Part shown: positions 20,853 through 32,420 of the stretch, one piece after another
Layout of the letters: each line of letters starts with the position of its first letter
Position numbering within the stretch: position 1 is the stretch's first letter
Origin: Datnioides undecimradiatus
Taxonomy: Eukaryota > Chordata > Actinopteri > Lobotiformes > Datnioididae
Reading direction: 5' to 3'
Length of the DNA stretch: 64,000 bases
Assembly (NCBI GenBank): GCA_008933995.1
Contig: WARS01000064.1
Coordinates: 153,501-217,500 of the forward strand
Notes under the pieces: model-generated
Database searches by the model: none
Told to the model about the DNA's origin: nothing
Seen by the model: the letters and a program-made list of their open reading frames with translations, nothing else
Made by a program: the position numbers and the translations under genes

Positions 20853-21210
20853 ATGTTGAAATATTATACAGAAACTATGGCTTGTTTGAATTTCATTAGT
20901 TATAATATAAGAGGAATCAACAATCCAATTAAAAGGAGAAAAATTCTTGGGCAACTAAAAAAATTGCAATGTTCTGTAGCTCTAATTCAGGAAACACACT
21001 TATCAGAAATAGAACACCTAAAACTAAAAAGAGAGTGGATTGACCAGGTCTATGGTGCATCACGTAGGAAGAAGACGAAAAGAGGGGTTGCCATCCTATT
21101 TACGGTAGTAAATCTGTGTACTACAATAATGAGAGTATTTTTCAAGATGAGGAAGGCCGATATGTCATGGCGATTGGAACAATTGGGGGCATAAAGATAA
21201 CTATTTTAAA
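20853..21210 (+). pseudogene. L1 ORF2 endonuclease, N-terminal part
   Basis: Starts with LNFISYNIRGINNPIKRR, then VALIQETHLSEIEH, giving the active-site asparagine and glutamate of the L1 endonuclease. A frameshift near 21110 moves to the frame reading QDEEGRYVMAIGTIGGIKIT. It is cut at 21210 by the L2-group LINE tail. The rest resumes at 25724 with VYAPNED. Confidence 0.85.
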
Positions 21211-21795
21211 TTCAATTCAATTCAGTTCAGTTCAATTCAATTTTATTTATATAGCGCCAATTCACAACAAAAAGTCATCTCAGGGCACTTTACAAACAGA
21301 GCAGGCCTAGACCACACTCATTACTGTTAATTACACCCAACAGTTCCACCATGAGCAAGCACTTGGCAACAGTGGCAAGGAAAAACTTCCTTTTAACAGG
21401 CAGAAACCTTGGGCAGATCCTGGCTCTAGGTGGACAGCCATCTGCCTTGACCGGTTGGGGGGGGGGGAGAGAAAGAGAGAGAGAGAGAACATCAGAAGTA
21501 CAACATAGAATAATGACAGCAAATGGCAGCAGAGGACACGGGGCAGGTCGGTGGAGCCACAGGTCAGCTGTTCAGCTCTGGAGCCACAGGTATCTGTAGA
21601 GAGGTACAGAGAGAGAGACCAGAGAGAAACAAGCACAGCACTAGGGGAGAGAGGACACAGAGTTAATGGAGTTTGAGGAGAGAGAGGGAAGAGGAGGAGT
21701 GTGGAGACGAGCATGGGATGTCCCCGAGCAGCCTCGGCCTATAGCAGCATAACTAGGGGATGGCATGGATGGTGTAGTTCACATGGTAACTAGAG

Positions 21796-22854
21796 CTAGC
21801 TGTAAGCTTTGTCGAACAAGAAGGTTTTAAGTTTTACTTTAAAAGTAGAGAGGGTGTCTGCCTCTCGGACCCAGACTGGCAGCTGGTTCCACAAGAGAGG
21901 AGCCTGATAGCTAAAGGCTCGGCCTCCCATTCTACTTTTGGAGATTCTGGGAACCACAAGCAAACCTGCACTCTGGGAGCGAAGTGATCTGTTGGGGTGA
22001 TAGGGACTTAGCATCTCATTGAGGTACAATGGAGCTTGGCCATTAAGGGCCTTGTAGGTAAGAAGAAGGACTTTAAAATCTATTCTGGACTTTACAGGGA
22101 GCCAATGAAGAGAAGCTAAAACCGGAGAAATATGATCTCTCTTGCTAATTCCCACCAGAACCCTCGCAGCAGCGTTTTGGATGAGCTGGAGGCCTCGCAG
22201 TGAGCTAGTCGGACAACCTGACAACAAGGAATTACAATAGTCCAGCCTTGAGGTAACAAATGCGTGGACTAGCTTTTCGGCATCATTTTTGGACAGGATA
22301 CTCCTAATCTTAGCTATGTTGCGCAAGTGAAAGAAGGCAGTCCTAGTGACCTGCCTAATATGGGACTGATAAGACATATCCTGGTCAAATATGACTCCCA
22401 GGTTCCTCACAGTAGAACTGGAGGCCAGGGTAACACCATCTAAAGCGACTGCGAGGTCAGATAACCTGTCTCTGAGGTGTTTAGGCCCAAACAAAATCAC
22501 CTCAGTTTTGTCTGTATTTAGAAGCAGAAAATTATAAGTCATCCAGGCCTTAATGTCTGTCAGACATGTCTGAAGTCTGACTAATTGATCTGTTTCTTCT
22601 GGTTTCATAGATAAATATAGCTGTGTATCGTCCACGTAGCAGTGGAAATTTATGTTGTGCTTCCTAATAATATTGCCTAGGGGGAGCATGTATAGGGAGA
22701 ACAACAATGGTCCAAGCACAGAACCCTGTGGAACTCCATGATTAACCATTGTGTGCACGGACAAGTCGTTGTTAACATGGACAAACTGGAATCTGTCGGA
22801 TAGATAAGATTTAAACCAGCTTAGTGCTGTTCCTTTAATGCCAATGACATGTTC
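21796..22854 (-). pseudogene. L2-group reverse transcriptase, palm to C-terminus (copy 2)
   Basis: About 350 codons stay open: [20 protein letters not shown], then [13 protein letters not shown] (catalytic YVDD), [36 protein letters not shown] and [10 protein letters not shown]-like motifs of the CR1/L2 thumb, ending TFLFDKAYS. The open length is notable given the decay around it. It is cut at the N-side by the Tc1-like element; the fingers follow beyond 24180. Confidence 0.9.
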
Positions 22855-22856
22855 TA

Positions 22857-24177
22857 CACCGTGTCCCAAAAGTTCATGCACCCCAATGGGCAACATTTCT
22901 GTCCTTTCATCTCCAAAATGGGTTGCACCTAGTCAGCCAGGTGTTGTGAGGTTGTTTAATTAGTTCATCTGTTTGTGACAGGCCTATAAATTTCTTGGTT
23001 GACCATGAAGTATGTCACTGAGAGAACCTTTTTGGTAGTGTTGCCACGATGGCCAAACAAAAATCTGGAAAAGCTGCACTTTCAAAGCCTCAAGTCCGTG
23101 CTCAAGCCATTGCCTTGTACAGGGCAGGGCAAACTTGCAGGGAGGTAGCTCAGGACCTTGGCAGAAGCATACGATGGGTGAAGAAGTGGTGGCAGAGATA
23201 CCAGAGTTGTGACTCCCTTGAAGACATGCCCCGTGCAGGTCGCCCCTCAGTTCTGAGTTCGAGGGCCAAGGACCTCATCCGCAACGCCAAGGGAAAGAGA
23301 CACCAATCCTGCCGCAGACTCAGTCGAAGACTGAAAAATCTTGGGGAAGCAGTCTCTAAGAGTACCATCCATCATTTTCTGACTGAGAAACTGGGTCTGA
23401 GAGCATACAGAAGACAGCGGATTCCTCGCCTTATCAAACTGCAAAAGGAGAAGCGGCTTGAGACTGGGAAAACTGGGTTTTCTCTGATGAGTGCCCTCTC
23501 TACTTATTTCCAACTCCCAACAGCCAAAACGACCGCATTTACACTCACAATCGAATGGAAGTACCACCTTCTGAACAGGTCAAGTTCAGCGCCCATTGCA
23601 TGGTCTGGGGGGCGATGTCATCTTCGGGGCTGTCTGAGTTGCATGTTGTACACCAGGGCACCACCATCAACGCTGAGTATTATGTTAAGAACATTCTCCA
23701 GCCAGTGCTACTTCCCATACTCACCAGAAAGAAGAAATCGGGCCCCGTCACAGCTAGGAAGATGTTCAACAGGCGTGCGGAAATAGTCTTCGTGCAAGAT
23801 GGTGCCCCCACACATACTGCTCGTACAACTCAGCAGTGGTGTTCTGAGCAGCTTCCTGGCTTTCTGCACAAAGAGGAATGGCCACCCAACTCCCCGGACC
23901 TCAACCCGATTGAGAACTGCTGGGGTATCCTGAAGAGTCGGGTCTTCCACAGCCCACCCCCTACCACCATGAGGCAGCTCAATGCGAGGGCTGTGCGGGA
24001 GTGGGACAACATTGAGCCTTCTGTTCTAAAGAACTTAGTGCATTCTATGCCCGACAGGCTGAGGGCAGTAATTAAGATGTGGGGGGGATACACTGGCTTT
24101 TGAATAAATGCATTCTGTTGAATATTCACGATCTGAGTTGACTTTTTCTGTGGTGCATGAACTTTTGGGACACGGTG
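22857..24177 (+). mobile_element. Tc1/mariner transposon, DD37E type, with intact TIRs
   Basis: Perfect 26-bp terminal inverted repeats lie at 22857-22882 and 24152-24177 (outer part CACCGTGTCCCAAAAGTT). Each is flanked by the TA duplication (22855-22856 and 24178-24179). Length is 1321 bp. One transposase frame pair is inside (23049-24103). Removing the element and one TA restores the L2-group RT context. The perfect TIRs indicate a young insertion, the most recent layer in this nest. Confidence 0.95.
23049..24103 (+). pseudogene. Tc1/mariner transposase (one frameshift)
   Basis: The first frame starts MAKQKSGKAALSKPQVRAQA and encodes the paired-type helix-turn-helix DNA-binding region (AIALYRAGQTCREVAQDLGR, KSTIHHFLTEKLGL). 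A frameshift near 23475 leads to the second frame with FSDE (first catalytic D), VQDGAPTHTA (second D) and [12 protein letters not shown] (E). I count 37 residues between the second D and the E, so this is DD37E and not the DD34E of classic Tc1. DD37E elements are known in fish (the TRT group), which I suggest as family. The frameshift just before the first catalytic residue means no full-length enzyme. Confidence 0.9.
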
Positions 24178-24179
24178 TA

Positions 24180-25678
24180 GTCTCTGTAGTAGGATATTGT
24201 GATCGATGGTGTCAAATGCAGCACTGAGGTCTAGCAGGACAAGTAAAGAGACGAGGCCATTGTCAGAAGCTATTAGGAGGTCGTTGCTAACCTTAACCAA
24301 TGCTGTTTCTGTGCTGTGATTTATTCTAAATCCTGACTGAAATGCTTCAAATAAACTGCTCCTCTGCAGGTGATCATAACTGATCAGCCACTGCCTTTTC
24401 AAGAATTTTAGAAATAAAGGGGAGGTTGGATATTGGTCTGTAGTGTGCTAAAACACCAGGGTCAAGAGAAGGCTTTTTGAGTAAAGCAACCTTAAAAACC
24501 TGTGGAACATAACCTGTTAGTAATGACAGATTGATCTGGTCTAATATAAAAGTGCCAATCAGGGGCAAAACATCTTTGAGAAGACGAGTTGGGATGGGGT
24601 CCAAAAGACAAGTTGAGGGTTTGGATCTAATGATTGTTGAGGACAGTTCAGTGAGATCTATAGGAGAGAAGTGGTCTAGAGATAAATCAGAGCCTGCAGA
24701 CATTTCAGGGGCTGCTGCAGATGACACACATGGATTTCTAACAGTTGAAGAGAGTGCGTAATGAATTCTTTCTCTAATATCTTTGATTTTACTAGTAAAG
24801 AAATTCATAAAGTCATTGCTGCTGCGAGCTGAGGGAATAGTTGGCTCAACAGAGCTGTGACTCTTTGTCAGCCTGGCTACAGTGCTGAACAGAAACCTGG
24901 GATTGTTCTTATTTTCCTCTATTAATTTGGAGTAATAGGCAGTTCTTGCCTTACGCAGGGCTGATTTGTATGTTATAATACTATCTTTCCAGGAAAGGTG
25001 AAATTCTTCTATATTAGTGGATCGCCACTTCCTCTCTAACTTTCGTGAGGACTGTCTTAAAGTGCGTAACTGTGTGTCAAACCAGGGAGCTAGCTTCCTC
25101 TGCTTGATGGCTTTCTTATTCTGTTTCAAAGGGGCCACATTATTCAGTGCTGTGTGCAGTGTAGCTGCAGTATTATCAACAAGATAATCTATATGTGCTG
25201 GACTAGTAGTTAGGCTGCTACCCTCTGTTGTAATGGCACGTGGCATAGAAGCCAAATGAGACGGAATAACTTCCTTAAATTTGGAAACAGCATTATCAGA
25301 GAGACACCGACTGTAGGTAGTCTCCCTGCCAAATGCTGAGAAGTTCATAATTGTGAACTGAAATGTTATTAAAAAATGGTCAGATAAAAGAGGGTTCTGG
25401 GGAAACACTATTAAACGTTCAGTTTCTAAGCCATATGTCAAAACAAGATCGAGGGTGTGATTAAAGCAGTGAGTTGGTTTGTTAACGTTTTGAGAAAAAC
25501 CAATTGAGTCTAAAACTGAGTTAAAGGCATTCCTAAGGCTGTCATTGGTGTCATCTACATGAATGTTGAAGTCACCCACTATGATTACTTTGTCTGAGCT
25601 GAGCACTAGTTGAGATAAGAAGTCAGGGAATTCAGATAAAAACTCTGAATAAGCAGCAGGCGGACGATACACAACCAC
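24180..25678 (-). pseudogene. L2-group ORF2, endonuclease end, linker and RT fingers (copy 2)
   Basis: Frame 25678-24374 (434 codons) reads VVYRPPAAYSEFLSEFPD, VGDFNIHVDD, LLSDHFLITF, the linker (APWFDTQLRTLRQSSRKLER) and the RT fingers ([20 protein letters not shown]). A 2-bp deletion near 24375, visible against copy 1 (GATCACATAACTG there, GATCATAACTG here), shifts the frame to 24402-24180 ([38 protein letters not shown]). It is then cut by the Tc1-like element. Confidence 0.9.
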
Positions 25679-25723
25679 AAACAGAACTGGTTTCTATGAT
25701 CTATCGTTAGGGTGGCAGAGACT

Positions 25724-26148
25724 GTGTATGCCCCAAATGAAGACCCTTTAAAATGATTGCAGCCCTTTTGGCAGATAAAGGTGAAGGGATTATACTTGTA
25801 GGGGGAGAGTTTAACTGTATATTAAACACCAAATTAGACAGACTACCTATAATAATAAGACCACAGTCTAAAATGTCAAGGGATCTATCAGGTATGATGA
25901 AGGAGTTGGGCTTAGTGGATGTCTGGCGACATCTTCATCCTAACGAGAGAGACTTCACATTTATGTCACAAGTGCATGGGAGCTGCTCAAGGATAGACTT
26001 CTTTTGCATGTCAAGAAAAGATATACATCGAATAAAAGAAACTACAATTGAACCAATCACTATCTCGGACCATGGTCCAGTCACCATGAAAATTAAGTTA
26101 GGATTAGACAATCATTTTAGATACTGGAGGCTTAATGTCTCATTATGA
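25724..26148 (+). pseudogene. L1 ORF2 endonuclease, C-terminal part
   Basis: Resumes after the LINE insertion with VYAPNED, then IILVGGEFNCILN, SRIDFFCMSRKDI and ISDHGPVTMKI, the catalytic D/H end of an L1 endonuclease. The usual GDFN is changed to GEFN. A stop near 26146 ends the frame. Confidence 0.85.
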
Positions 26149-26229
26149 GCAGACACTGACATTAAACAAGACATACAGGGAGGTCTGTCTGAGTACTTTG
26201 ATATAAATGATGATGGAAATGTCTCTCCT

Positions 26230-29160
26230 TTGGTGATGTGGGATGCAGGTAAAGCCACGATAAGAGGGAAGATAATTTCTATAGGATCTAGAATAAAGAA
26301 ACAAAGACTAGCCAAACAACAAGAATTGGAAGGTGAAATAAAAAGACTGGATAAGGAATATAAACAATATAGAAAAGAAGACACATTTAAAAAGCTTAAG
26401 GAAGTTAAACTGCAATTGGATGAAGCACTAACATACAAGGCAGAGGGAGCTCTCAGGTATATTAATAGAAAATACTATGAAAATGGAAATAAAGCTAGCA
26501 GGCTGCTGGCTTTTCAACTCTGGAAAGCCCAGTCTAACTGTACAGTTCCTAAGATCAGACATCCTGAAACTACTGTAAGCTTGTTGAGACAAATCCTAAG
26601 AAAATAGCGGATGCTTTTGCAAAATATTACGAACAGTTATATATGGGTCAAGAATATAAAAGAATTAAAAAGAAAAAATTAATGAATTCTTGAGACCCCT
26701 CAAAATGACTAAAATGTCACAAGATGAAGCAACCAAACTAGTAGAACCTATCACAGAGGAGGAAATTAAAGAAACCATTGCTAAACTGAAAAACAATAAA
26801 TCACCGGGAGTAGATGGGTTTTCTGGAGAATATTATAAAGTTTTCATGAATGAACTTACCCCCATATTATGCAACGTATATGACTATATATTAAAATCAG
26901 GAAAACCCCCAAAGTCATGGTCAGAAGCTATTATTACAGTCATACAGAAGGAAGGAAAGGATCCCCTACAATGTACTAGCTATCGCCCAATAAGCCTTTT
27001 GTGTGTAGATTATAAAATTCTAACTTCTATCTTAGCTACTAGAATCCAAAAGAATATAAAGAAATTAATAAAACCAGACCAAACAGGATTTATAATGGGC
27101 CGTCAGGGGACAAATAACATAAGGAGAGCTCTGAACTTGCAGTCAATAGCGAAAAGGGATAAACAGCCTTCAATGCTTCTCAGCTTAGATGCTGAGAAAG
27201 CATTTGATAGAGTCGATTGGTTATTTTTGGAGCAGACATTGATAGAAATGGGGTTTGGAGAAGAATTTGTCACCTGGGTTGATCTACTATATAAAGACCC
27301 TAGGTCAAAAGTTAGACTTAGGTCACTGTTCTGATTTCTTCAAGGTGGAGAGGGGTGTGCGGCAGGGAGACTCTCTCTCGCCTATCCTCTTTGCCCTTAG
27401 TATTGAGCCTTTAGCAGAAGCTATACGCCAAAATGTACAGATTCAAGGAATAGAGGATGAAAGAGGGTTAACCCATAAAATAGCGCTGTTCGCAGATGAT
27501 ATTTTGCTTTTTATTAAAAAAAACACTTCTTTCCATCCCCACACTTATGCAATGCCTTCGCAATTATGGCTCAGTCTCAGGGTATAAAATTAATGAAAAC
27601 AAATCAGAGGCCATGATGATATCTGGGGTTTGACCCACACAATTAAATGAAGTTGTTTCCTTTTGCTGGCCCAAACAAGGATTTAGATACCTAGGGATTA
27701 TTCTCACACCTAGACCTACACAACTATTCGATGCTAACTATGATAAGTTAATTAAGCAAATAAAAAAATGACATAATACGATGGGAGGTCCTTCCCCTCT
27801 CTCTACTCGGGAAAGTTGAGACAGTGAAAATGAACCTGTTACCTAGACTTCTTTTTTGATTTCAAGCTCTACCTGTAAGAGTGCCCATTTCCACCTTTGA
27901 TATGCTCAACAAACTAATCTCTAAATTTATCTAGCAGAAAAAGAGACCTAGGATAAGACTAAAAACCCTTCTCTTGTCAAAAGATAAGGGAGGCCTGGGC
28001 CTGCCGCATCTTAAATATTATTATTGGGCTGCACAATTAACTGCAATAGTGGCATGGATTAGAAATGACCATGAGACAGGATGGACCCAAATAGAACAGA
28101 GCACAGCTAAGGGCATATCTTTATCAGTATTACCCTTTATTGACATAAAGTTTGTTAATAAAAGTAAAATGGAAAATGAATGGATAAAACACACTCTGAA
28201 GGTTTGGACAACAGTAAAAAAAAAAAAATGCTTGGGGGACCAGTGTCAATTTCGAGGGCTATGCCAATTGTAGGTAATATAGACTTCCCCCCTTCCACAT
28301 GGGATAGTGGGTTTAGAAGGTAAAGGTCTTAGCACAATCAACCAATTATTTAATGGAACAGAATTCAAATCATTTTCCCATCTTCAAGAACAATTTGGGC
28401 TCCCATCAAATGATTTATACAGATACTTCCAAATACGACACTACATCACAAGTCATAAAGAAAGAGAGATGGTTAGCAAAAGCCCAAATAAAATAGAAGA
28501 ATACTTTATTAGTATTGCAGAGAAATGCTTTCCAATTAAAAAACATGTCTCTCATATATATATAAAAGGCTTATATCTCAAAACACTTGCAACATCAAGG
28601 AAAAATGGGAATTGGAATTAAATATCATAATTGAAGATAATATATGGGAAGACCTATGTGCAAATTGTCATAAAGGCATTAATAGTCACTTATGGAAAGA
28701 GTTCGATTGGAAACTAAAAATGAGATATTTTAATACACCTCATTATTTCGTCATATGTGAAAGAACCTTCTGTGGCATTGTGTTGGAGAAATTGTGGGAA
28801 AATTGGGGACCTTACACATCTTTTGGGATTGCCCAATAATTCAAGAGTTTTGGAGAAGTGTTAAAGAATGACAAAATTATGGAAATGGATGTTCACTCGG
28901 ACCCACTGATATTTGTGTTAGGAGTCTTACCTAAAGAGAGATATAGCACAGATCAGAGGTATATACTGAGGATACTTTTATTGATTGCCAAGAAAATGAT
29001 AACGGTGAACTTGGAAAATGCAAAACCGCCAACTATAACCCAGTGGATGCAGAGACTCAAAAAGGTTTACATAATGGAACAAATGACGGCAAGTCTGCAA
29101 CTGAAAATGGACACTTTTATACAAAGATGGCATTATGTTACACTATATCTGGGGGTTTAA
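26230..29160 (+). pseudogene. L1 ORF2 linker, reverse transcriptase and C-terminus (broken)
   Basis: A chain of plus-strand frames: 26230-26607 (linker, charged coiled coil), 26690-27334 (RT fingers with SYRPISLLCVDYKILTSILA, KPDQTGFIMGRQ and the palm LSLDAEKAFDRVDWLF), 27255-27587 (RGVRQGDSLSPILFALSIEP, FADDILLF in place of YADD), then 27974-28273, 28307-28621, 28612-28839 and 28858-29160 for the thumb and C-terminal region. At least six frameshifts or stops are present. This copy is clearly older than the minus-strand L1. Confidence 0.87.
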
Positions 29161-29444
29161 TTAAGTGGAATGGATTGTTGTAATTGATTATATTGTAATG
29201 GAATATCACAAGGGATGTCATGGTTGTGTTCTTCTGTAGCTGAACCTGCTCTGCTGCGAATGCCTCCCCTCATTGTAAATCTTGGTTTCTTATTTATTTG
29301 ATTTAGCTTATTTAATTATAGGTCTATGTGCATTGTTGATATGTGGGGTTTTTTTGGTTTAGTTTTTTTGTTTTGTTTGTTTTTTCTATTCTTTATTATT
29401 TATTTATTTATCTATTTATCTTTTTCTTTCTTTTCTTCTAATAA

Positions 29445-29900
29445 GGTCCTCTGTCAGGGAATCTGGCTAGGAAGTCAGAATAAGTCAAGTTATCTAATCC
29501 TTCCAAACTAAGAACTTTCTCCACCCAATTCAGAGTTCTCTCTCTAAGTAACCCAGTAACAAAGGATATGCGGGCTTGATCTGAGGCGTAGGTCCGAGGT
29601 TGACAGGTGAACACGGTGGAAACCAGGAGAAGGAATCCACGGCTTCTGCTTAGCTCCCCGTTGAACGGCTCGGGATGCGGAACCAGCGTCTCCCGTTCAG
29701 CAGCAGTAGTGGATAGTGCCGGAACAGGAGGTGAAGTATGCAGGGACTGCGGTCTCAACTGTTTCTCCGTGAGGTGGCCGATCTGAGTTAATTGGTTACT
29801 TAGCTGAACCTGAGATTCAAACAGAGCTTGTAGCGGTTGCTGGTGTTGGCCCAAAAGCGTGCCGTGAGCAGAAAAAACTTGCCTGACGGCTTCATGATCT
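29445..29900 (-). pseudogene. Gypsy gag, N-terminal fragment
   Basis: Frame 29854-29438 reads QPLQALFESQVQLSNQLTQI, ETLVPHPEPFNGELSRSRGF and ISFVTGLLRERTLNW, then VEKVLSLEGLDNLTYSDFLA, as in gag of fish chromodomain gypsy elements. It stops where the L1 3' end begins. Frame 30048-29800 covers the leader and likely gag start (MKPSGKF near 29894). The C-terminal half of gag with the zinc knuckle is missing. Confidence 0.8.
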
Positions 29901-29922
29901 GTGAGGTCTGGTAAGATCGTTC

Positions 29923-30406
29923 TGTCATGGTTAAAGATGAGAACGAGACCAGGTGTGCAGAATCAGAAATGATTTTAATAGGCAAAAGTAACAACGAAAA
30001 GGTAGTTAAACAAAGTCCACTGGGGAAAACCAAAAGAGTGTCAACCAAAAAAAATACAAAAATTCCAACACCAGATAAACAAAACTAGTCCTAACTAAAA
30101 TCTATGGCTCAGCCATGCACGGAAAAACACCAAAAGGCAATGCCAAAAACACTCTGGAGGAGAATAAACAGTTATGCAGGGAGCGGGGAGGCAAAGAGTG
30201 AAGGGCAAGGGTCTAGACGCAAAAGCAATGATCTGACAGGGACTGGAGGAAACATTTCTGTATAAATAGAGGAGTAAATTACTGATGACATGCAGGTGTG
30301 ACTAATAGTTCTAGAAAAAGAAATCCAAAGACCTCCCCGCTCACCATCTTAAAAAGAAAGAACTCCAGAACTCCACCAGATGATGGTGCCAAACCACACT
30401 ATAACA
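29923..30406 (-). repeat. 5' LTR of the gypsy element
   Basis: This 484-bp unit starts TGTCATGG and ends ATAACA on the plus strand. Bases 29934-30015 match the first ~80-115 bases of the window. It lies directly upstream (minus strand) of gag. The sequence beyond 30406 shows no transposon pattern, so this is the right edge of the whole nested block. Confidence 0.85.
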
Positions 30407-32085
30407 ATGATGTTTAATTTTTGGCTACTGTGTCAGTCTCATTCCTTACTATAAACCTCTGTTATGAAATTATTGTAAATGGGTGTTAAATGTAGCTTAG
30501 CATTTATTTGTAACTGGCTCATGTTTGATCTACAGATGCAAACCTCAGAGTTAATAACCGTACCCAAAGTTGAGCCTCACTGGCGTCACTGCTCCACTGA
30601 CAGCAGTAACACCAGTTGACCTAAAGATGGCACTAACAACAAAACAGTGATGTCTCAGACCCGTGGTGAACTGACATACGACCATTCAGCAGTAAAATAA
30701 CAGAAATAGGTTAAGACAAGGCATGTGTCGAAACATTTTATTGTGCAATTACAAAATAGCTGGTGTGAGCAACCACAGGTTCTTCTCAGCAGCTGTCCAA
30801 GGACGTTGTCTGTCACCAACAGGGAGAAAGTTAGAAATCTGCACACAGATGAAGACAGTTAATTATAAATTTCAAACATTGTGATCATGCACTTTCATAA
30901 ACCTTCTCCAAAATGCAGTCGAAATCAGAAGCCTGCCGTTGCAGCATGTCTACATAATGTTAAAGGAGCATTGTGCAACATGTGACCATGTGCAATGATT
31001 TAAACTAGTTCTGCCTGAGTGTTTCTCCACTGTGGGGACAGGAGCTGCGCCGAGTCACACTGAGAACGGCCACATGAAACCAAACCATGCTGACACAGCG
31101 CAAGTGTTTTTCCACTGTGCAGCACAGCTAGGTAAAGTAATTTACCTTGATGACGTGTTGAAGCCACATCAAGAGCCCTGCAGCCCTTTTCAGCTCACTG
31201 TGGCTGATTCTGTTTGTACACTGTGATAATTAAAAGAGATGCGCTGAGGAACAGAGCAGAAACAACTCCATGTCAGAGGGATCAGACCTGTTTTTTGAAG
31301 AATAGAACCATATATGAAACAGGTAACTCTCAGGTGGCTCGGCACGGTGTGGACAAAGTGGACAGAGCCAGGCCAGTGGAAAAAGCTTGCTCCACTGTCA
31401 CAAGAGCGCGTGAATGGCAGCAGCCTGCTGTGATGTCATGCCGCTCGAGTCACGATAACTCAATTAACTCCATACGAATAAATATTGATTTTCATTTGTT
31501 TTGAATTTGGAAACGCCACTTTAACTTGGTGAAAGGGTTTATGTGAGTGATTGCTGAGTAACTGTGACTCAAGGATTATATAGCAGCTTTATCTGTTGCT
31601 TAAATAACCACAAACTGTTGCTAACTGAAGTTGCTGGCTGCAGTACCACCTGTAGCCTTTGATTCCTTGTCATCAAATGAGCGTCCATCATGTCACACAG
31701 AGACTGTGCTCCGTGTTCACAGGGAGGCTGCCGAGGCTACAAACAAATCAGTGACAAAGGCAAAGCCATGGTGGGGCTCTACACCCACAGAAAACTTGAC
31801 TTGACTTAGTGCCAAGGTGCCACTCAGGTTGGAATGACTCAGCAGAGCAAACACACAGCAAAATCCACAAGGCAGTCATAAGCCCACAAAACACAGGGAA
31901 AATGGATGAGCAAACATCCATGGCCCCGGTGGCGGCCCCATCAGCCGGGTGAATTAACGGTGATGTTTTCAGTTCTTTTGTTTAACGTCAGGATGAAAGA
32001 CACACAGACACTTTGTTTTAGGGCCCACTGTGTTCTCAGGGTTGGGTGAGAAGATGGAAAAGTCGCTCATTCTGATGATTTTAAC

Positions 32086-32420
32086 TGTCACGTCTCGCTC
32101 CTGAGATAAGTGTTCTGGCTGCTTCCTAGTGTTTCATGTCCCTGTGCTTCCTGTTTTACTTTGCTAATCACTTGTCGTCTTGTTTGGGTCCTCCGCTTCC
32201 TGCCCTCCTGTGCTTCCCCACCTGTGTGATCACCTGATTCCACCCTAATGTGTTGCACCTGTGTCCAGGTGTATATATTGTGTGCTCCCCCCACCTGTCT
32301 GTGCCAGTCTGTCTTCGTTCCTTGTGTGTTTTTCCTGCCTCAGCTTTGCCCCTTTTGTACCTCTGCCTCCTACCTGCTTACCTGTGTACTGACCATTTTC
32401 TGCAAGTAGAGCTCATAGTC
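32086..32420 (+). mobile_element. Degraded LTR fragment
   Basis: Starts TGTCACGTCTCGCTCC and continues with CTTCCTGTTTTACTTTG, CACCTGTGTGATCACCTG, a TATA-like GTATATATTG near 32271, and CTGTGCCAGTCTGTC. This composition and phrase order parallel the solo LTR at 3251-3990 (TGTCACACCG, TTTCCTGTTTTATTTTG, CACCTGTGCCTCATTACC, CTGTGCCAGTGTG). The 3' end is not clear. It is probably a diverged relative of that LTR family. Confidence 0.6.

Larger units (their letters stand above)
21211..25723 (-). mobile_element. CR1/L2-group LINE, copy 2, 5'-truncated, with a Tc1-like insertion
   Basis: A minus-strand LINE lies inside the plus-strand L1 endonuclease. Its 3' end is the TTCAA/TTCAG repeat at 21211-21240 and its 5' end is truncated within the endonuclease at about 25723 (GGTGGCAGAGACT, which continues further in copy 1 at 18060). 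It contains the 3' UTR, RT C-terminal two thirds (22854-21796), Tc1-like transposon (22857-24177), RT fingers (24180-24540) and linker/endonuclease (to 25678). It serves as the undisturbed reference for copy 1 at the ERV and solo-LTR sites. Confidence 0.88.
20385..29440 (+). mobile_element. L1-like LINE, plus strand, split by an L2-group LINE
   Basis: A plus-strand L1 lies inside the gypsy element between its gag and RT remnants. It contains a 5' stretch without a recognisable ORF1 (20385-20852), ORF2 endonuclease (20853-21210 and 25724-26148), linker and RT (26230-29160), and a T-rich 3' UTR (29161-29440). It differs in sequence from the minus-strand L1 at 610-7104 and is more decayed. No long target duplication is visible; only TTCTAA is shared near both edges. 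The gypsy sequence on either side is not contiguous: the gag 3' half, protease and RT fingers are missing. Confidence 0.8.
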
